Positions 1 through 10,595 of a stretch of DNA of 64,000 nucleotides are shown piece by piece. Source of the DNA: Macrolepiota albuminosa (taxonomy: Eukaryota > Basidiomycota > Agaricomycetes > Agaricales > Agaricaceae); contig JAMWFC010000046.1 in the NCBI GenBank assembly GCA_027475525.1, positions 3,162,001-3,226,000 on the forward strand. The letters are read 5' to 3'. Each line of letters starts with the position of its first letter. Position 1 is the first letter of the stretch. A program made the position numbers and the translations under genes. The notes beneath the pieces are model-generated. The model searched no databases and was not told the DNA's origin. It saw only the letters and a program-made list of their open reading frames with translations.

Positions 1-1641
1 TAGTTGAAACATGCTCATACTTGGTTCAAAGCTTTGACGCAAGTTGATAGGATTGGTAAAAGCTGAGTTGGCTCCGGACGGACGGTCTGTCTTGTGTTTC
101 TCTGAGTGGGGTGTCAGCAGTTTTGCCTTCTTTCCTTCCCCAATTATAACCTTTAGCTTCTTAGTTACGTGTCACTATATGGTCGCTGGTAACAGGAGCT
201 GCTACTTATATTCAATTCCCTGTGTATCCGGACAAAGGTATTCTTACCGTGTTAAAACACTTGTATTAGCGTTGAAACGACTTCAGGCTATGCATTTCGC
301 GCAGATGGACGATACTTTGTCCTGGCAGAACGTCATAGATCTAAAGAGACACTCGGGGTTTATGATGTTTCTGAATCTTATAGACTGGTCAGGGTGAGTG
401 ATGTTGAGACTTTTAACGGTGAGATGTGACGAGGTCGCGCAGAATTTCCCGCTTCCCACGGTATCACTATCATCTTTATCCCTTTCGCCCACAGGCGACC
501 ATTTAGCTGTGTGGGAAGGCCCTTTCGAGGTCTGAAGGTCATCCAACCAATACTTGTTAGATGCTCAGGTTCAAATCCAGTATAAACTCTACATCTTAAA
601 TCTTGCTGGAAGCACCATTGCTACATTTTCTCCTGATCGCGATCCTGGTTTTGGGATCAGATGCATTGCATGGCATCCAAATGGCCAATTCCTTGCCGTT
701 GGTGGATGGGACGACAATGTGCGTTTCATAATATTCTCCATGTACCTGTCCGATTCATCTTGATACTCCGATAGATCCATATATTAGACAACCTTTCTTG
801 GTCGCCAATTGTCACCTTCCACTTGTCAAGTAGAGTCCCAAGTGGCGTAGTATGTTTTTCTTGACTATACCTTTCAGCAGTACTGAATCGGTTGTGTCAT
901 AGACAGTTTGGCGAGAGCCTTTGAAGTGGCTTGAGGCTACCGAAGGCCGAGGATTCCTCTCATGTAATGTGATCTTACTGTTCTGTTTCCACGTTCACTG
1001 AAGGGTACGAAACAGATGAACGACTGCGAGGGCTGTGCACGATTCCAGTCACCAGGGTCGATACCACCAAAGCAAATCCAAAAAGCGGGACAATACAGAT
1101 GGAGTGGAACGTCAATGGCACTTTACTTTGTGTTCGATCTGGTTGAACACTTTTTCCCTCTTGTTTGCATCTTCCTGATCATCGAAACAGAGAATATGCC
1201 GACAGCAGTGCACATTTTTGATTTTCCGACATTTTCGCAGAGTTTTAGCCCAAGGTTACGCTCTGTACTTCTGCATGCTCAACCTGTTCATCAAGTGCGC
1301 TGGAACCCTGTGCGTAAAGGCAACTTAGTTCTTTGCTGCGGAAGTCCTAGTGTGTATACATGGAGTAATGAGTGGTTAGGCGAGGGAGGGGAAGAAGAAG
1401 AAATAGCAGAATGCATTGGTGTGCCAGCCAGTGAGCGGACAACTTGCTGCACAGGATGTTCCTGACATTCACCCTCTTTGCTTCAGAAAAATTTGATACA
1501 AGGGACATCAAATGGGCACCGGATGGGAAGGGGTTTGTGTTGTTGGATAGAGATCAATATTGTTGTGCATTTGAAGTTGAAGAAGAAAAAGGTGACTCCG
1601 CAGCGAGTGATATGTACACACTTGTAGAAGAATGTATTTGA
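1..1641 (+). CDS. WRAP73: WRAP73/WDR8-like WD40-repeat protein, 5' truncated
   Basis: This is the C-terminal part of a WD40-repeat protein of the WRAP73 (WDR8) family, known for roles at centrosomes or spindle pole bodies with SSX2IP/Msd1-type partners. The 5' end lies outside the window. Coding blocks are interrupted by short introns. They contain a WD-type block around 600-720 (GIRCIAWHPNGQFLAVGG), a block around 1100-1330 (MEWNVNGTLLCVRS, then an HIFDF/VHQVRWNP repeat) and a final block at 1490-1641 (DIKWAPDGKGFVLLDRD). The order and wording of these blocks match the C-terminal half of WRAP73. The stop at 1639-1641 follows an acidic tail. The family call is by recognition; the role at the spindle pole is inferred from the family. 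Confidence 0.75.
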
Positions 1642-1990
1642 CTACTACAGTCTAAGTCTTTTGGAAAAGCAGAATTGTAAGAGGTTGAGCATAAGATTTT
1701 AAGTTGTTATCATAACGTATAGATAGTTTACTTACTTAAACTTTTGAATGTGTGGTGGAATGTACTCTTTATTGACCAATTCAGGAAGCCAGTGATTCCA
1801 GAAGTGTGCGCATATTAATGACAAGTACAATATCATCTCTTACTCAGTCTTTACCTTGAGCTTGAACCATTCAAGGTGAGCGTTGACTCATGCTACCTAC
1901 GGATTGGTCCGTATCCGAACCTTCCATTAATAATAGCCCAAAGACACTAGTCCTGATATATGTCTGCATTGCTCCAAGGCATGTGCATCA
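1642..1990. other. Intergenic, no feature seen
   Basis: About 350 bases between the stop of the WD40 gene and the start of the hydrolase gene on the same strand. AT-rich 3'-end sequence and a presumed promoter; no ORF, repeat or RNA gene recognised. Confidence 0.5.
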
Positions 1991-3315
1991 ATGGACCACG
2001 CACTGTACAAGACACTCAGGACCTCCCGTGGCTTTGACTACAGCTATTTTCACCTAGCAGCCGAGGACTCTACCTTGCCGCCACTTCTATTCTTGCATGG
2101 TTTCCCAGCGACATCTGACATCTGGAAAGAGCAAGTTACCTACTTCGGGGAACGTCATGGCTTTCGTCTCGTCATCCCGGACTTACTTGGTTTCGGTGGT
2201 TCCTCTAAGCCTACAAATGCCGAGGCGTACAAGCCGACTCTAATATGTCAGGATATTATTGACATCCTGAACGCCGAGGCGATTCAAGTAGCAGTTGTAG
2301 TTGGACATGGCATGTTCGTTGCAGTCAGAAATGTCAGGGCTCCAGCTCACAAAACCACTCAATTCGCTCCTTAGAGGTTCAAAAATTGCCTCACGACTCG
2401 CTAATCTACACGAAAATCGATTTCGGGGTTATGCTTTTCTTGCCGTCCCATACTCTGCACCGCGACCGAAACAAAAGATGGAAGATACAGCCGTCGCAGT
2501 AAATTGACATTTTTGGGACACTTGACAACTTTTGCTCAATTTTTTTTCAGACTAAAAGAATGTGTGGATATGAGCTGTGTGGTCATATTCTGTTTTTCGC
2601 TGAAGAAGATTCTGTAAAGATCCTCGCGGACCATGCAAGTCGACACTGTGTCGAAGGAATCGCTTCTAACAACCTTGGCCCAGATGCAATCGCTATATAA
2701 CGCAATGTTTCCACTCGATCCTAAGATGTGGGTTACAGATGTTGCACCAATTGGAGCACTTAGGGCATGGTTAGTGGCAGACAAAAAGACCCCTTTACCG
2801 TCCTACCTCACGCCCATGGTAATTGATCTTGGAAGACCTTCAGTTGGTATGACAGTTTGAGTGAAATTTCCTGTAGCATCGGGACAAGTGGATGTTGTCC
2901 TTCAAAGATGGGTTTGCTGCACCTTTGTGCTGGTTTAAGGTCTGTCGACGACCATTGCCCGTTGCTTGGAATCTGCTCATGATACATCTCTGTGTTGGAT
3001 GAGCAGGCTGTCGTCTCAGGTATCAATGCCACTGATGATGAAGGTCAAGACGAACACCCGTTGTTGCATTGATTGTCGTCCACTGAACAAGAAAGCACAG
3101 AAATACCACTGGACAGATATTCCATCAAACAACCCGTATTCTTTGCCGCGGCACAGCATGATTATATTTCGCGTTCAGTGTTGGGAATCGCGATGATACA
3201 TCACAACTGTCCAGAGGCGTCTATTCGGGAGTTCAACGGTGGGCATTGGTTGATGATCTCTCACCCGACAGAGGTGAACGCGTCAGTATTTAACTGGATT
3301 ATGGACCTAGTTTAG
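1991..3315 (+). CDS. Alpha/beta hydrolase (epoxide-hydrolase-like)
   Basis: A soluble alpha/beta-hydrolase-fold enzyme related to epoxide hydrolases. The N-terminus reads MDHALYKTLRTSRGFDY. It is followed by the oxyanion-hole motif LFLHGFPATSDIW, the strand DLLGFGGSSKP and VAVVVGHG near the nucleophile-elbow position. Several introns then split the lid and C-terminal parts. The last block (about 3130-3315) has the acid strand (PVFFAAAQHDYISRS) and the catalytic histidine in FNGGHWLMISHP, as expected for this fold. After VVVGHG the usual nucleophile motif (G-x-D-x-G) should be completed by the next exon (GSKIASRLAN follows), so the exact splice there decides the catalytic residue. The substrate cannot be read from sequence. 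Confidence 0.8.
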
Positions 3316-3417
3316 TCATCATGCTTATGTAATAGATAGACGTGACGCGTGTCTGCTGATAATTTTCCGACAACAAATTCAAAGAGCCGGCTTCTCCGTT
3401 CCTCCTTTATCCTTTCA

Positions 3418-6075
3418 ATGCTCCCTCGTTCCCTTCGCGTGGCCTCCCGTATATCGCATAGATTTCCTCTTCAACCCATCCGTTATTATACTGCACCCTC
3501 CAATCCGACAAGACCCACCGAGTCATCCAAACCGAACCCCCCGACAGATGGTCACAAGGAGCAAGTAAAGAAGGAAGAGGGGAAAGCCGTAGATAACCCT
3601 GTCGTCGACACACAACCAACTGACAACAAGAAGCCCGTAGAGCAGCACGAACAGGATTCTCCGTCTTCCAAGCACCCTCCTCAGAAGCCGGACATACCGA
3701 AGGCACTGGAAGGCTTTTTCCAGCAGTATCAGAATCAATCATCGCAGCAGAAGGAAAATCCAAGCCGGACATACCGAAGGCACTGGAAGGCTTTTTCCAG
3801 CAGTATCAGAATCAATCATCGCAGCAGAAGGAAAATCCTCACGCAATTCCGACTCAAATTCAGACAAGGGCAAATCCCAGAATGAGCCTCCTTCTGGGAA
3901 CAACTTTACGAATAACCAATTAGGCTGGATGGCGCTGTCTGCTATCGCCTATCTTGCCTACAGCAATGCATCCGGGGTGACTTCTCGCGAGATCACTTGG
4001 CAGGAGTTCCGCACAGCATTTTTGGATAAGGGTCTTGTTGAAAAACTCACTGTTGTCAATGGTCACAAAGTCCGGGTCAAGCTCCACGCTAACGCAACAA
4101 ATGCAATATATCCCGCTGCCCCGACTGGCGAGTTTTACTTCTCGATTGGCAGCGTCGATGCGTTCGAACGTAAGTTGGACGAGGCGCAGGCAGAACTAGG
4201 CATTCCCAGTCATGAACGTATCCCCGTTGCCTACCAGGACGAAGTCTCTGCTTTTAGCGCAGTGTTGAATTTCGCCCCTACAATTCTTCTAGTGGGGTTC
4301 CTTTATTGGATGTCTAGACGGGGCGCCGGCGGTGCGGGTGGAGGTATTTTCAACATTGGGAAAAGTCGTGCCAAGCTGTTCAACAAAGATACGGAAGTCA
4401 AAACAAAGTTTAAAGATGTCGCGGGAATGGATGAGGCGAAGGAGGAAATTATGGAATTTGTTAAATTCCTCAAGGAGCCTGCGAAGTATGAGCGATTGGG
4501 TGCTAAGATACCTCGGGGTGCCATCCTCTCCGGGCCTCCGGGTACTGGTAAAACTCTCATCGCGAAGGCAACTGCAGGCGAAGCCTCTGTTCCCTTTTTG
4601 TCTGTCTCTGGATCTGAGTTCGTTGAAATGTTTGTTGGTGTCGGTTCCTCCAGAGTACGCGACCTTTTTGCAAAGGCGAAGAAGTACGCTCCCTGCATCA
4701 TATTTGTCGACGAAATCGATGCTATCGGAAAGTCCCGCTCAAAGGGAGGTAACTTCGGCGGGAATGATGAACGTGAATCGACGCTTAACCAGCTGTTGGT
4801 AGAGATGGACGGTTTTGGTACCAATGAACACATCGTGGTGTTAGCAGGGACGAATCGACCGGATGTTCTCGATCCGGCACTTATGCGACCTGGCCGTTTC
4901 GATCGTCACATCGCAATTGACCTTCCGGACGTAGGTGGTCGGAAAGGCATCTACAAAGTCCATCTTGGTCCTCTGCGCCTTGCTGAGGACATTACCAAGG
5001 ACATTGACAGCTTTGCACAGAAACTGGCGGTGCTCACGCCCGGTTTCTCTGGTGCGGACATTGCTAATGTATGTAATGAAGCTGCCCTACACGCTGCCCG
5101 CCATGCCGCCGAATTTATCAACTCCATCGACTTCGATACGGCCATTGAGCGTGTGATTGTTGGTCTTGAGAGGAAGAGTCGAGTTCTTAGCCCTGAGGAG
5201 AAGAAGACAGTAGCATACCACGAAGCTGGTCATGCTGTTTGTGGATGGTTTTTGGAGTATGCTGATCCTCTGCTCAAAGTCAGCATCATCCCGAGAGGAA
5301 CTGGTGCATTGGGCTATGCACAGGTAAGAAGATTTTTACCATCGTCCTTTACCAAACATTGACTGGGTCTTCAGTATCTTCCTCCAGACCGGTATCTGCT
5401 TTCAACTCCTCAGATGCTTGATCGGATATGCATGACCTTGGGTGGTAGAGTGTCTGAAGAAATTTTTTTCGGGCAAGGAAACATCACTACTGGTGCTCAG
5501 GATGATCTACAAAAGATCACTCGTATGGCCTTTGAAGCGTGTGCTAACTATGGCATGAATGAGGCCATTGGACCCGTTAGCTATGGTGGTGAAAAGGGTT
5601 CGAAGGAGAATTGGACAAAGCCTTTCAGTGAACGAACCGCAGAAATGTTGGATGCGGAAGTGCGCAAGATGATCACGTTCGTCGCCCATCTATCTTTACC
5701 ATTTTCTTGCTCATCGTCGACACAGCGAAGCGTATGAGCGAACGAGGAATCTATTGACTGATCATAGGGAGGATGTGATCAAAGTCGCTAGCTTGCTTCT
5801 CGAGAGGGAGATCATAACTCGGTTCGTCTTTTCCTGTACATCGTTCCTTTTGCATGTGACTTAGTTGCTATAGCGAGGACATGATTGAACTACTAGGAAA
5901 ACGGCCTTTCGTTGGAAGGTCAGATGATATGGACAAGTGGCTCGATGAGAATCATCGGAGGAGAGCGGTTGATTCCCCTGTGCCAGAGACGCCGCCACCT
6001 GGCGCGGAAGTAGACGACCCCTTGCCAGCACCAGCGACAACGATGACAAGGGTGCAGGATAGATTCATGCTCTAA
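3418..6075 (+). CDS. AFG3: Mitochondrial m-AAA protease subunit (AFG3/YTA12 family)
   Basis: An ATP-dependent zinc metalloprotease of the mitochondrial inner membrane (FtsH family), which degrades misfolded membrane proteins and matures some imported proteins. The start at 3418 gives a basic, Arg/Ser-rich presequence. A low-complexity linker and a [11 protein letters not shown] block typical of AFG3 precede two membrane spans. Then come Walker A (GPPGTGKT), Walker B (IIFVDEID), the arginine-finger region ([11 protein letters not shown]) and the zinc site HEAGH at about 5220-5234. The C-terminus is split by at least three introns and ends in an acidic/Pro tail. The linker carries a 77-bp exact duplication (3685-3838). 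After removing one copy, one extra base is still needed at 3838/3839 to join the KENP frame to the downstream SRNSDSN frame. AFG3 is preferred over YTA12 by the linker and core, but is not certain. Confidence 0.93.
3685..3838. repeat. 77-bp exact tandem duplication (site 1)
   Basis: Copy 1 is 3685-3761 and copy 2 is 3762-3838, identical and head to tail. It lies in the linker of the AFG3 gene. One base is also missing after 3838, judged by the reading frame. Probably an unmerged assembly overlap. Confidence 0.98.
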
Positions 6076-6161
6076 TGTAGTTTCCTTCTTACTTGCATTT
6101 GTATCTAATATCTAGGTATTCACATACACAGTCACTACTCAATGCGACACTGGTGAACAAT

Positions 6162-8626
6162 CTACAATATATATCGAAAACCACTCCATTGATCTCCCTT
6201 ATCAATCCGCGCCGCCTGTATACTCACGTAGGTTCCATTCTTCGCATCGGCACGTTTGTTGTCAAAACCCTCAATAACTTCATCTCGCTCACCCCGATTA
6301 CGGCGCGCGTTCTCGCGTTGTAGAAATGTGGCAAACATAACGGTACAAACAAAACCAATCGCAATGTATGCTAAGACAATACCGTGTCCTAGGCGGTACC
6401 ATGGTTTGAATGTGGCGCGATACTGTACAAATCTTAAGGGTCATCGAGCCAGAAGGCGACTTTAATACTTACGATATTGGCTGTCACAGCTCCCTGGAGG
6501 TTTCCAAAACCAATGGTCATACCCAGTGTGACACTGCGCTTGTAAGTCCCTTCGACATTGCTTGCAACCCACGCCCTAGAGATTTTATTCATTTTCAAGT
6601 GAAGATAATGGATGTACGTCAGGGCCTCACACTGAATTTGCTGTATTGAGAAGATGTCAATGACACCAAACAGATCTGAGTGTTGAGTACATACGAATAA
6701 TAGGAAAGATGGCACTGTATGATTATCAATGACCACTCGAAACAAAATATAAATCGGCGTACGACACAGCCAGATATACAGCGAAATAAGACAGGGCGAG
6801 GTTTGAGGAAATGGTCAGAATGGTGTATGCAACCAATCCTGTGCAGAAGGAAGAATTTCTTGACTCCAAAGACAGAAAAATCTCAAGATACACTCACCGA
6901 TGCCGAAAAGGCCACTGGACGCCGAGTGAACGAATAATGCTGTTAGCAACTCAAGGGTATCGTCAAAACCAGGGCATACAGGTTAATATAATAGCGACGC
7001 CCAAGCCGATCCCCTAAAAACCCAACGATGCAAGTCAAAAAGCAGCCCCATACATAGACGGGGACGGATAGTAGGTTGGCTTGAGTTGGTCCAAAACCTG
7101 ATGAGTGTTAATCGTTCAGTGGTCTTGGAAAATCGGTATATCGATCAACCTAGCTGTAAAGTCGACAAAAGTTTAGAAGAAAAGCTATTGTAACAAACAA
7201 CTGGTCTGACCTGCTTTATGATTCCGGGCGTAAACAACGAGAAGGCATACAAAGGACCGTCACTTCGCGGAGATCACATCAGGAAAGGTCGCAGCTAACT
7301 GATACTGCTACGTACAACCCCATATAAATCCCCACTGTGATTGCCACGTCAGTGATGAACGACAACAGTTTAAATGAAAGGGCCCACTAGCGATCCAGGT
7401 CTTCCAATCACTTAAACTCTGATATACATATTTCATCTTGAACTTCTCGCCCCGAGCACTAAACTGCATATCTTCTTGGAGGCGCCGGATGACGAAGACG
7501 CCTGGACAGTATAGCATGGGATATAGAGGAGTGGCCTAAGAAGTGAGTGGACATACGTTCCTCTTCTGTCAGAAATTTCGCTGTGTCAGGAAAGTCTTGA
7601 ATGATCCAGTAAGAGAATAGGGCTGCGACTATGGTGACAAGTCCTTCTATAATGAAAATCCAAGCCCAACCTGAGGCAGAAGTAGTGTGAGCACTATCGA
7701 GAGGTACCGTGACAAGAGACATGCCAGGCCTGTTGCCGATTCCATCCATGTTTTTGATGGCTGCAGCTAAAAGCCCGCCTAAGAAGATGAGAATCATACA
7801 AAGCGACCGATCATGATACTACGTACTGAAAGCTCCTGCGACTGTTGCAGACGAAAAGAATACCGCGATGCGAATCCCCATTTCTGAACGTTTATACCAG
7901 CTGGAGGTTATTTCCTTAGAAAGAGATGTTATCCACAGGAGGAGGCTGTATACCTCGAGATGTAGTAGACAATTCCTGGATACATGCCGGCTTCAAAAAG
8001 TCCAAGTAGGACACGTACAGCTACAATTGTGTCGATATCTATGAAGGGAGGCAAAAAGGTGTACATGACTTACTCACGAGGCCACCATAGTTATGTATGA
8101 TACCATGCAAAGTCTTAACAGATTGAATGAGACAGGGACATTCTTCAGTACTCACAACGCACCATAACGGCCCCCCAGAGAAAAATCATGGTTGAAAGCC
8201 ATACGGAGGGGCGAAGTTTACGAAGAAAGACATTGCTCGCTGGCTGATATAGAAAGGTCCAGTTATCACCTCATATTATACACGCCTCTATTACTCGCCT
8301 CAAATAAAGCGTATGGGAAGAAGAATACCGTTAGAGCTATCAGATACTGGTTGTCCGAAATCTGTATATCGGTTGTGAAATCGTACAACTAGAAATAACG
8401 TAAAGTTAGTAATGGCGAGTAAAAAGGTCGTGAATGCATAGCTAACCGCCGCATTACCGATGCTACCCCTATCCATAAAGTTCAGCAAGTATAACAAAGC
8501 TAGCCACGGTATAACGTGTAAATCAATCTTCCTGAGAAGTCGTCGTTCGTCAACACTAGAGGTGTCTACATCATGGCGATAAACTTGATCCAGCACAATG
8601 CTTCCTTCGAGAGTCTTTTCCTCCAT
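6162..8626 (-). CDS. MFS transporter, allantoate-permease (Dal5/ACS) type
   Basis: A plasma-membrane major facilitator of the anion:cation symporter group that includes Dal5 allantoate and other organic-anion permeases. The start at 8626 gives a short cytoplasmic N-terminus, then RKIDLHVIPWLALLYLLNF with MDRGSIGNA, the signature of this group. A later block (about 7460-7800) reads GWAWIFIIEGLVTIV followed by DFPDTAKFLTEEER, the usual central-loop region. The C-terminal block ends QWSGFRYIL at the stop at 6162-6164, a typical end for the family. At least eight short introns break the gene. It lies upstream of, and on the same strand as, the urease accessory gene, which would fit a nitrogen-scavenging role. 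That link, and the substrate, are inference. Confidence 0.85.
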
Positions 8627-9215
8627 GAAGGGAATAAGAGTGGAGGGAAATCTACGGAATGAATTCCTACATGCCGGTTATATACTTCTTGCTCGGCGAG
8701 AGAGTTGTGACAAAAAATGTCCTGACGGGGTCACCTTCCGTAATAGGAAAAGACAGAAATGAAACACGTGCGTCTGGACGATCGAGTGAGCGAAATCAAA
8801 TAGATGTGGTAGGGCAAACGTCCTAAAAGGCATTAAGGACGTTGAATCGAACGATCATGATACGAGACAGGTTAGAGGAACATGTAAGTGCTGAGTGGTT
8901 GTATCTGGGCTGAAAGTTTTCATACGCCAAGAATAGATAGATAACCACATCCATCAGATTAGCCTCTGCCATTCGGAGGTTCGGCGCCCAACGCCAAAGT
9001 CGGAAACAATTTTCATTCTGGCACTGCAAAAACAAGGAAATAAATCTGTGAGGTACAAGCTATTGACAGACGGTATGTAATTTGACCAGAGCATATGCTT
9101 CCCGTGGTACTGGTTCACTATCGCCAACACTACTGATATTGATTACTTAAAATAAACTGGATCTGTACACGAACTGCCAAGATCCTAAAAAAATTCCTTA
9201 TGATATCAAAAGACT
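8627..9215. other. Intergenic region upstream of the MFS gene
   Basis: About 590 bases between the MFS start (minus strand) and the 3' end of the UreD gene. It is AT-rich with no supported ORF. Two overlapping GATA-type sites at 8935-8944 are the only notable motif. Confidence 0.5.
8935..8944 (+). promoter_or_regulatory. Possible paired GATA-factor sites
   Basis: The bases agatagataa contain AGATAG and AGATAA overlapping. HGATAR sites are bound by fungal nitrogen-regulatory GATA factors (AreA/Nit2 type). They lie about 310 bases upstream of a putative allantoate-type permease. Such short motifs arise by chance, so this is only suggestive. Confidence 0.25.
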
Positions 9216-10235
9216 TCACTGAAAAGCCTTTTGATACACTTCTCGTCCCATCGCATCTTGAAGCCCTTGCAGTGATTGACCCAACCAATTCTTCACTGTT
9301 TCTGTTTCTTTCCCAGCTACTCTGACAATGGCGCCTGAGTAAGAGGAAATGGGGCTGAGGGACCAGAGTAAATCGTCGGAAACCTTAGTTCTGAAGATGG
9401 AAATCTGATCGTACAAGCCGTAAAGATGCCTGATAGTTGTTTTGACTAACGGACCATATAGGATCACCATAGCGTAACAGGAGTAAGGCACCAGCCTGTC
9501 ACTCAAGGTGCGGACAGGAACCTTGCTGATTGAATTGGCCTGCTCCTCGTCAAGAAGCATCACATCTTTGGCAATTCTTTTCCCCTCGACCCAAACTTCA
9601 TTAGCGCTGTAATATCGAGAAAAGGCCCACTCCTCTCCAATGGACATGCGACCAGAAGTAAGCCAATCTAGGACCACGATGGATGCATTTTGGGACAACT
9701 GGAAGGTTTGGGTTTGATGGTACGATGCGGATCGGAAACAGGTTACAGGGCCTGGCAGGAGGAAGAGGCTACCTTCTGCAGCAATGGTAAAACATATATT
9801 CTGCATTGTTGCCTTGGCCGTTGGTTGGTTCATCTCTCTAGCGAGGGATCCTGGGCTCTGATGGGCGGGTGCAAGACGTTTTCCGGGTCGAACCTTAAAA
9901 ACTTTAGTAGACCCCTAAAATGTGATGGGTCAGTCAATGGATATTTATCAATCAACGCAACGGACAAATGCACGAACCTGCGATAGCATGACTAGTACTG
10001 TTCGGGAACCGACATTGACAGATAGTTGGACCTCGTCTCCTCCGATGAGGCCGCCACCGTACGTTAGAAGGTAAACAACAGCCACGCCATCCCGCGTTAT
10101 ACGGGGGGCTAATAATTTGAGCGGATAGGTAGACGCCAATTCAGAAAACACAGCACTAGATCCATAAGATATAAGCGAAATTCGTCCATTTCCAGCATGT
10201 ATTCTTGGGATCGCTAAGGAGCGCACTGATTGCAT
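9216..10235 (-). CDS. UreD: Urease accessory protein UreD
   Basis: UreD (UreH) is the scaffold that binds apo-urease with UreF and UreG for nickel insertion. Exon 1 (about 9980-10235) has the fungal N-terminus SLISYGSSAVFSELASTYPLKLL, then YLLTYGGGLIGGDEVQL and the strand leading to LVMLSQ. A 60-nt intron follows. Exon 2 opens GSTKVFK, the conserved continuation (LTQGSTKVF in the family), and runs to the stop at 9216 through LDWLTSGRMSIGEEWAFSRY. The start is set by the ATG complement at 10233-10235. That ATG lies inside a 77-bp duplication (10227-10383), so the true 5' flank is the sequence right of 10383 joined to one copy. Confidence 0.92.
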
Positions 10236-10383
10236 GTTAAGGAGTTGAGTTTGGTCTCAAGCCTATCAGCTAGGATGCATATTGAGAACCGACCAACTGC
10301 AATTGATTGCATGTTAAGGAGTTGAGTTTGGTCTCAAGCCTATCAGCTAGGATGCATATTGAGAACCGACCAACTGCAATTGA
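10227..10383. repeat. 77-bp period exact tandem duplication (site 2)
   Basis: 10227-10306 matches 10304-10383 exactly at an offset of 77. It covers the UreD start codon and 5' flank. The second copy duplicates the ATG out of frame (77 is not a multiple of 3). Confidence 0.98.
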
Positions 10384-10595
10384 AAATCAAATTCTGACAT
10401 GGTTTGGTTAGAAATGGGTAACAACTGTGACAGAGTTATGAACATTGTAAAGGAGCGATGGACGACCATAAAACGCAATTGATCGAAGGTCCTAAAATAA
10501 GGATACTGCTAAATACGAAGAGCAAGGAGTGTAGTGTAAGAGTGAGGGGCATAGACAGCAGATATACAATGAGGTAAGGGGGGATGAGGCTTCAG
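10236..10595. other. Intergenic, mostly duplicated sequence
   Basis: About 360 bases between UreD and the Byr4-like gene, both on the minus strand. The left part is the second copy of the site-2 duplication; the rest shows no recognisable feature. Confidence 0.5.

Noticed and set aside
4303..4833. 176-residue minus-strand and 156-residue plus-strand ORFs inside the AAA protease
   Set aside because: They overlap the AAA domain with all its motifs; shadows in other frames.
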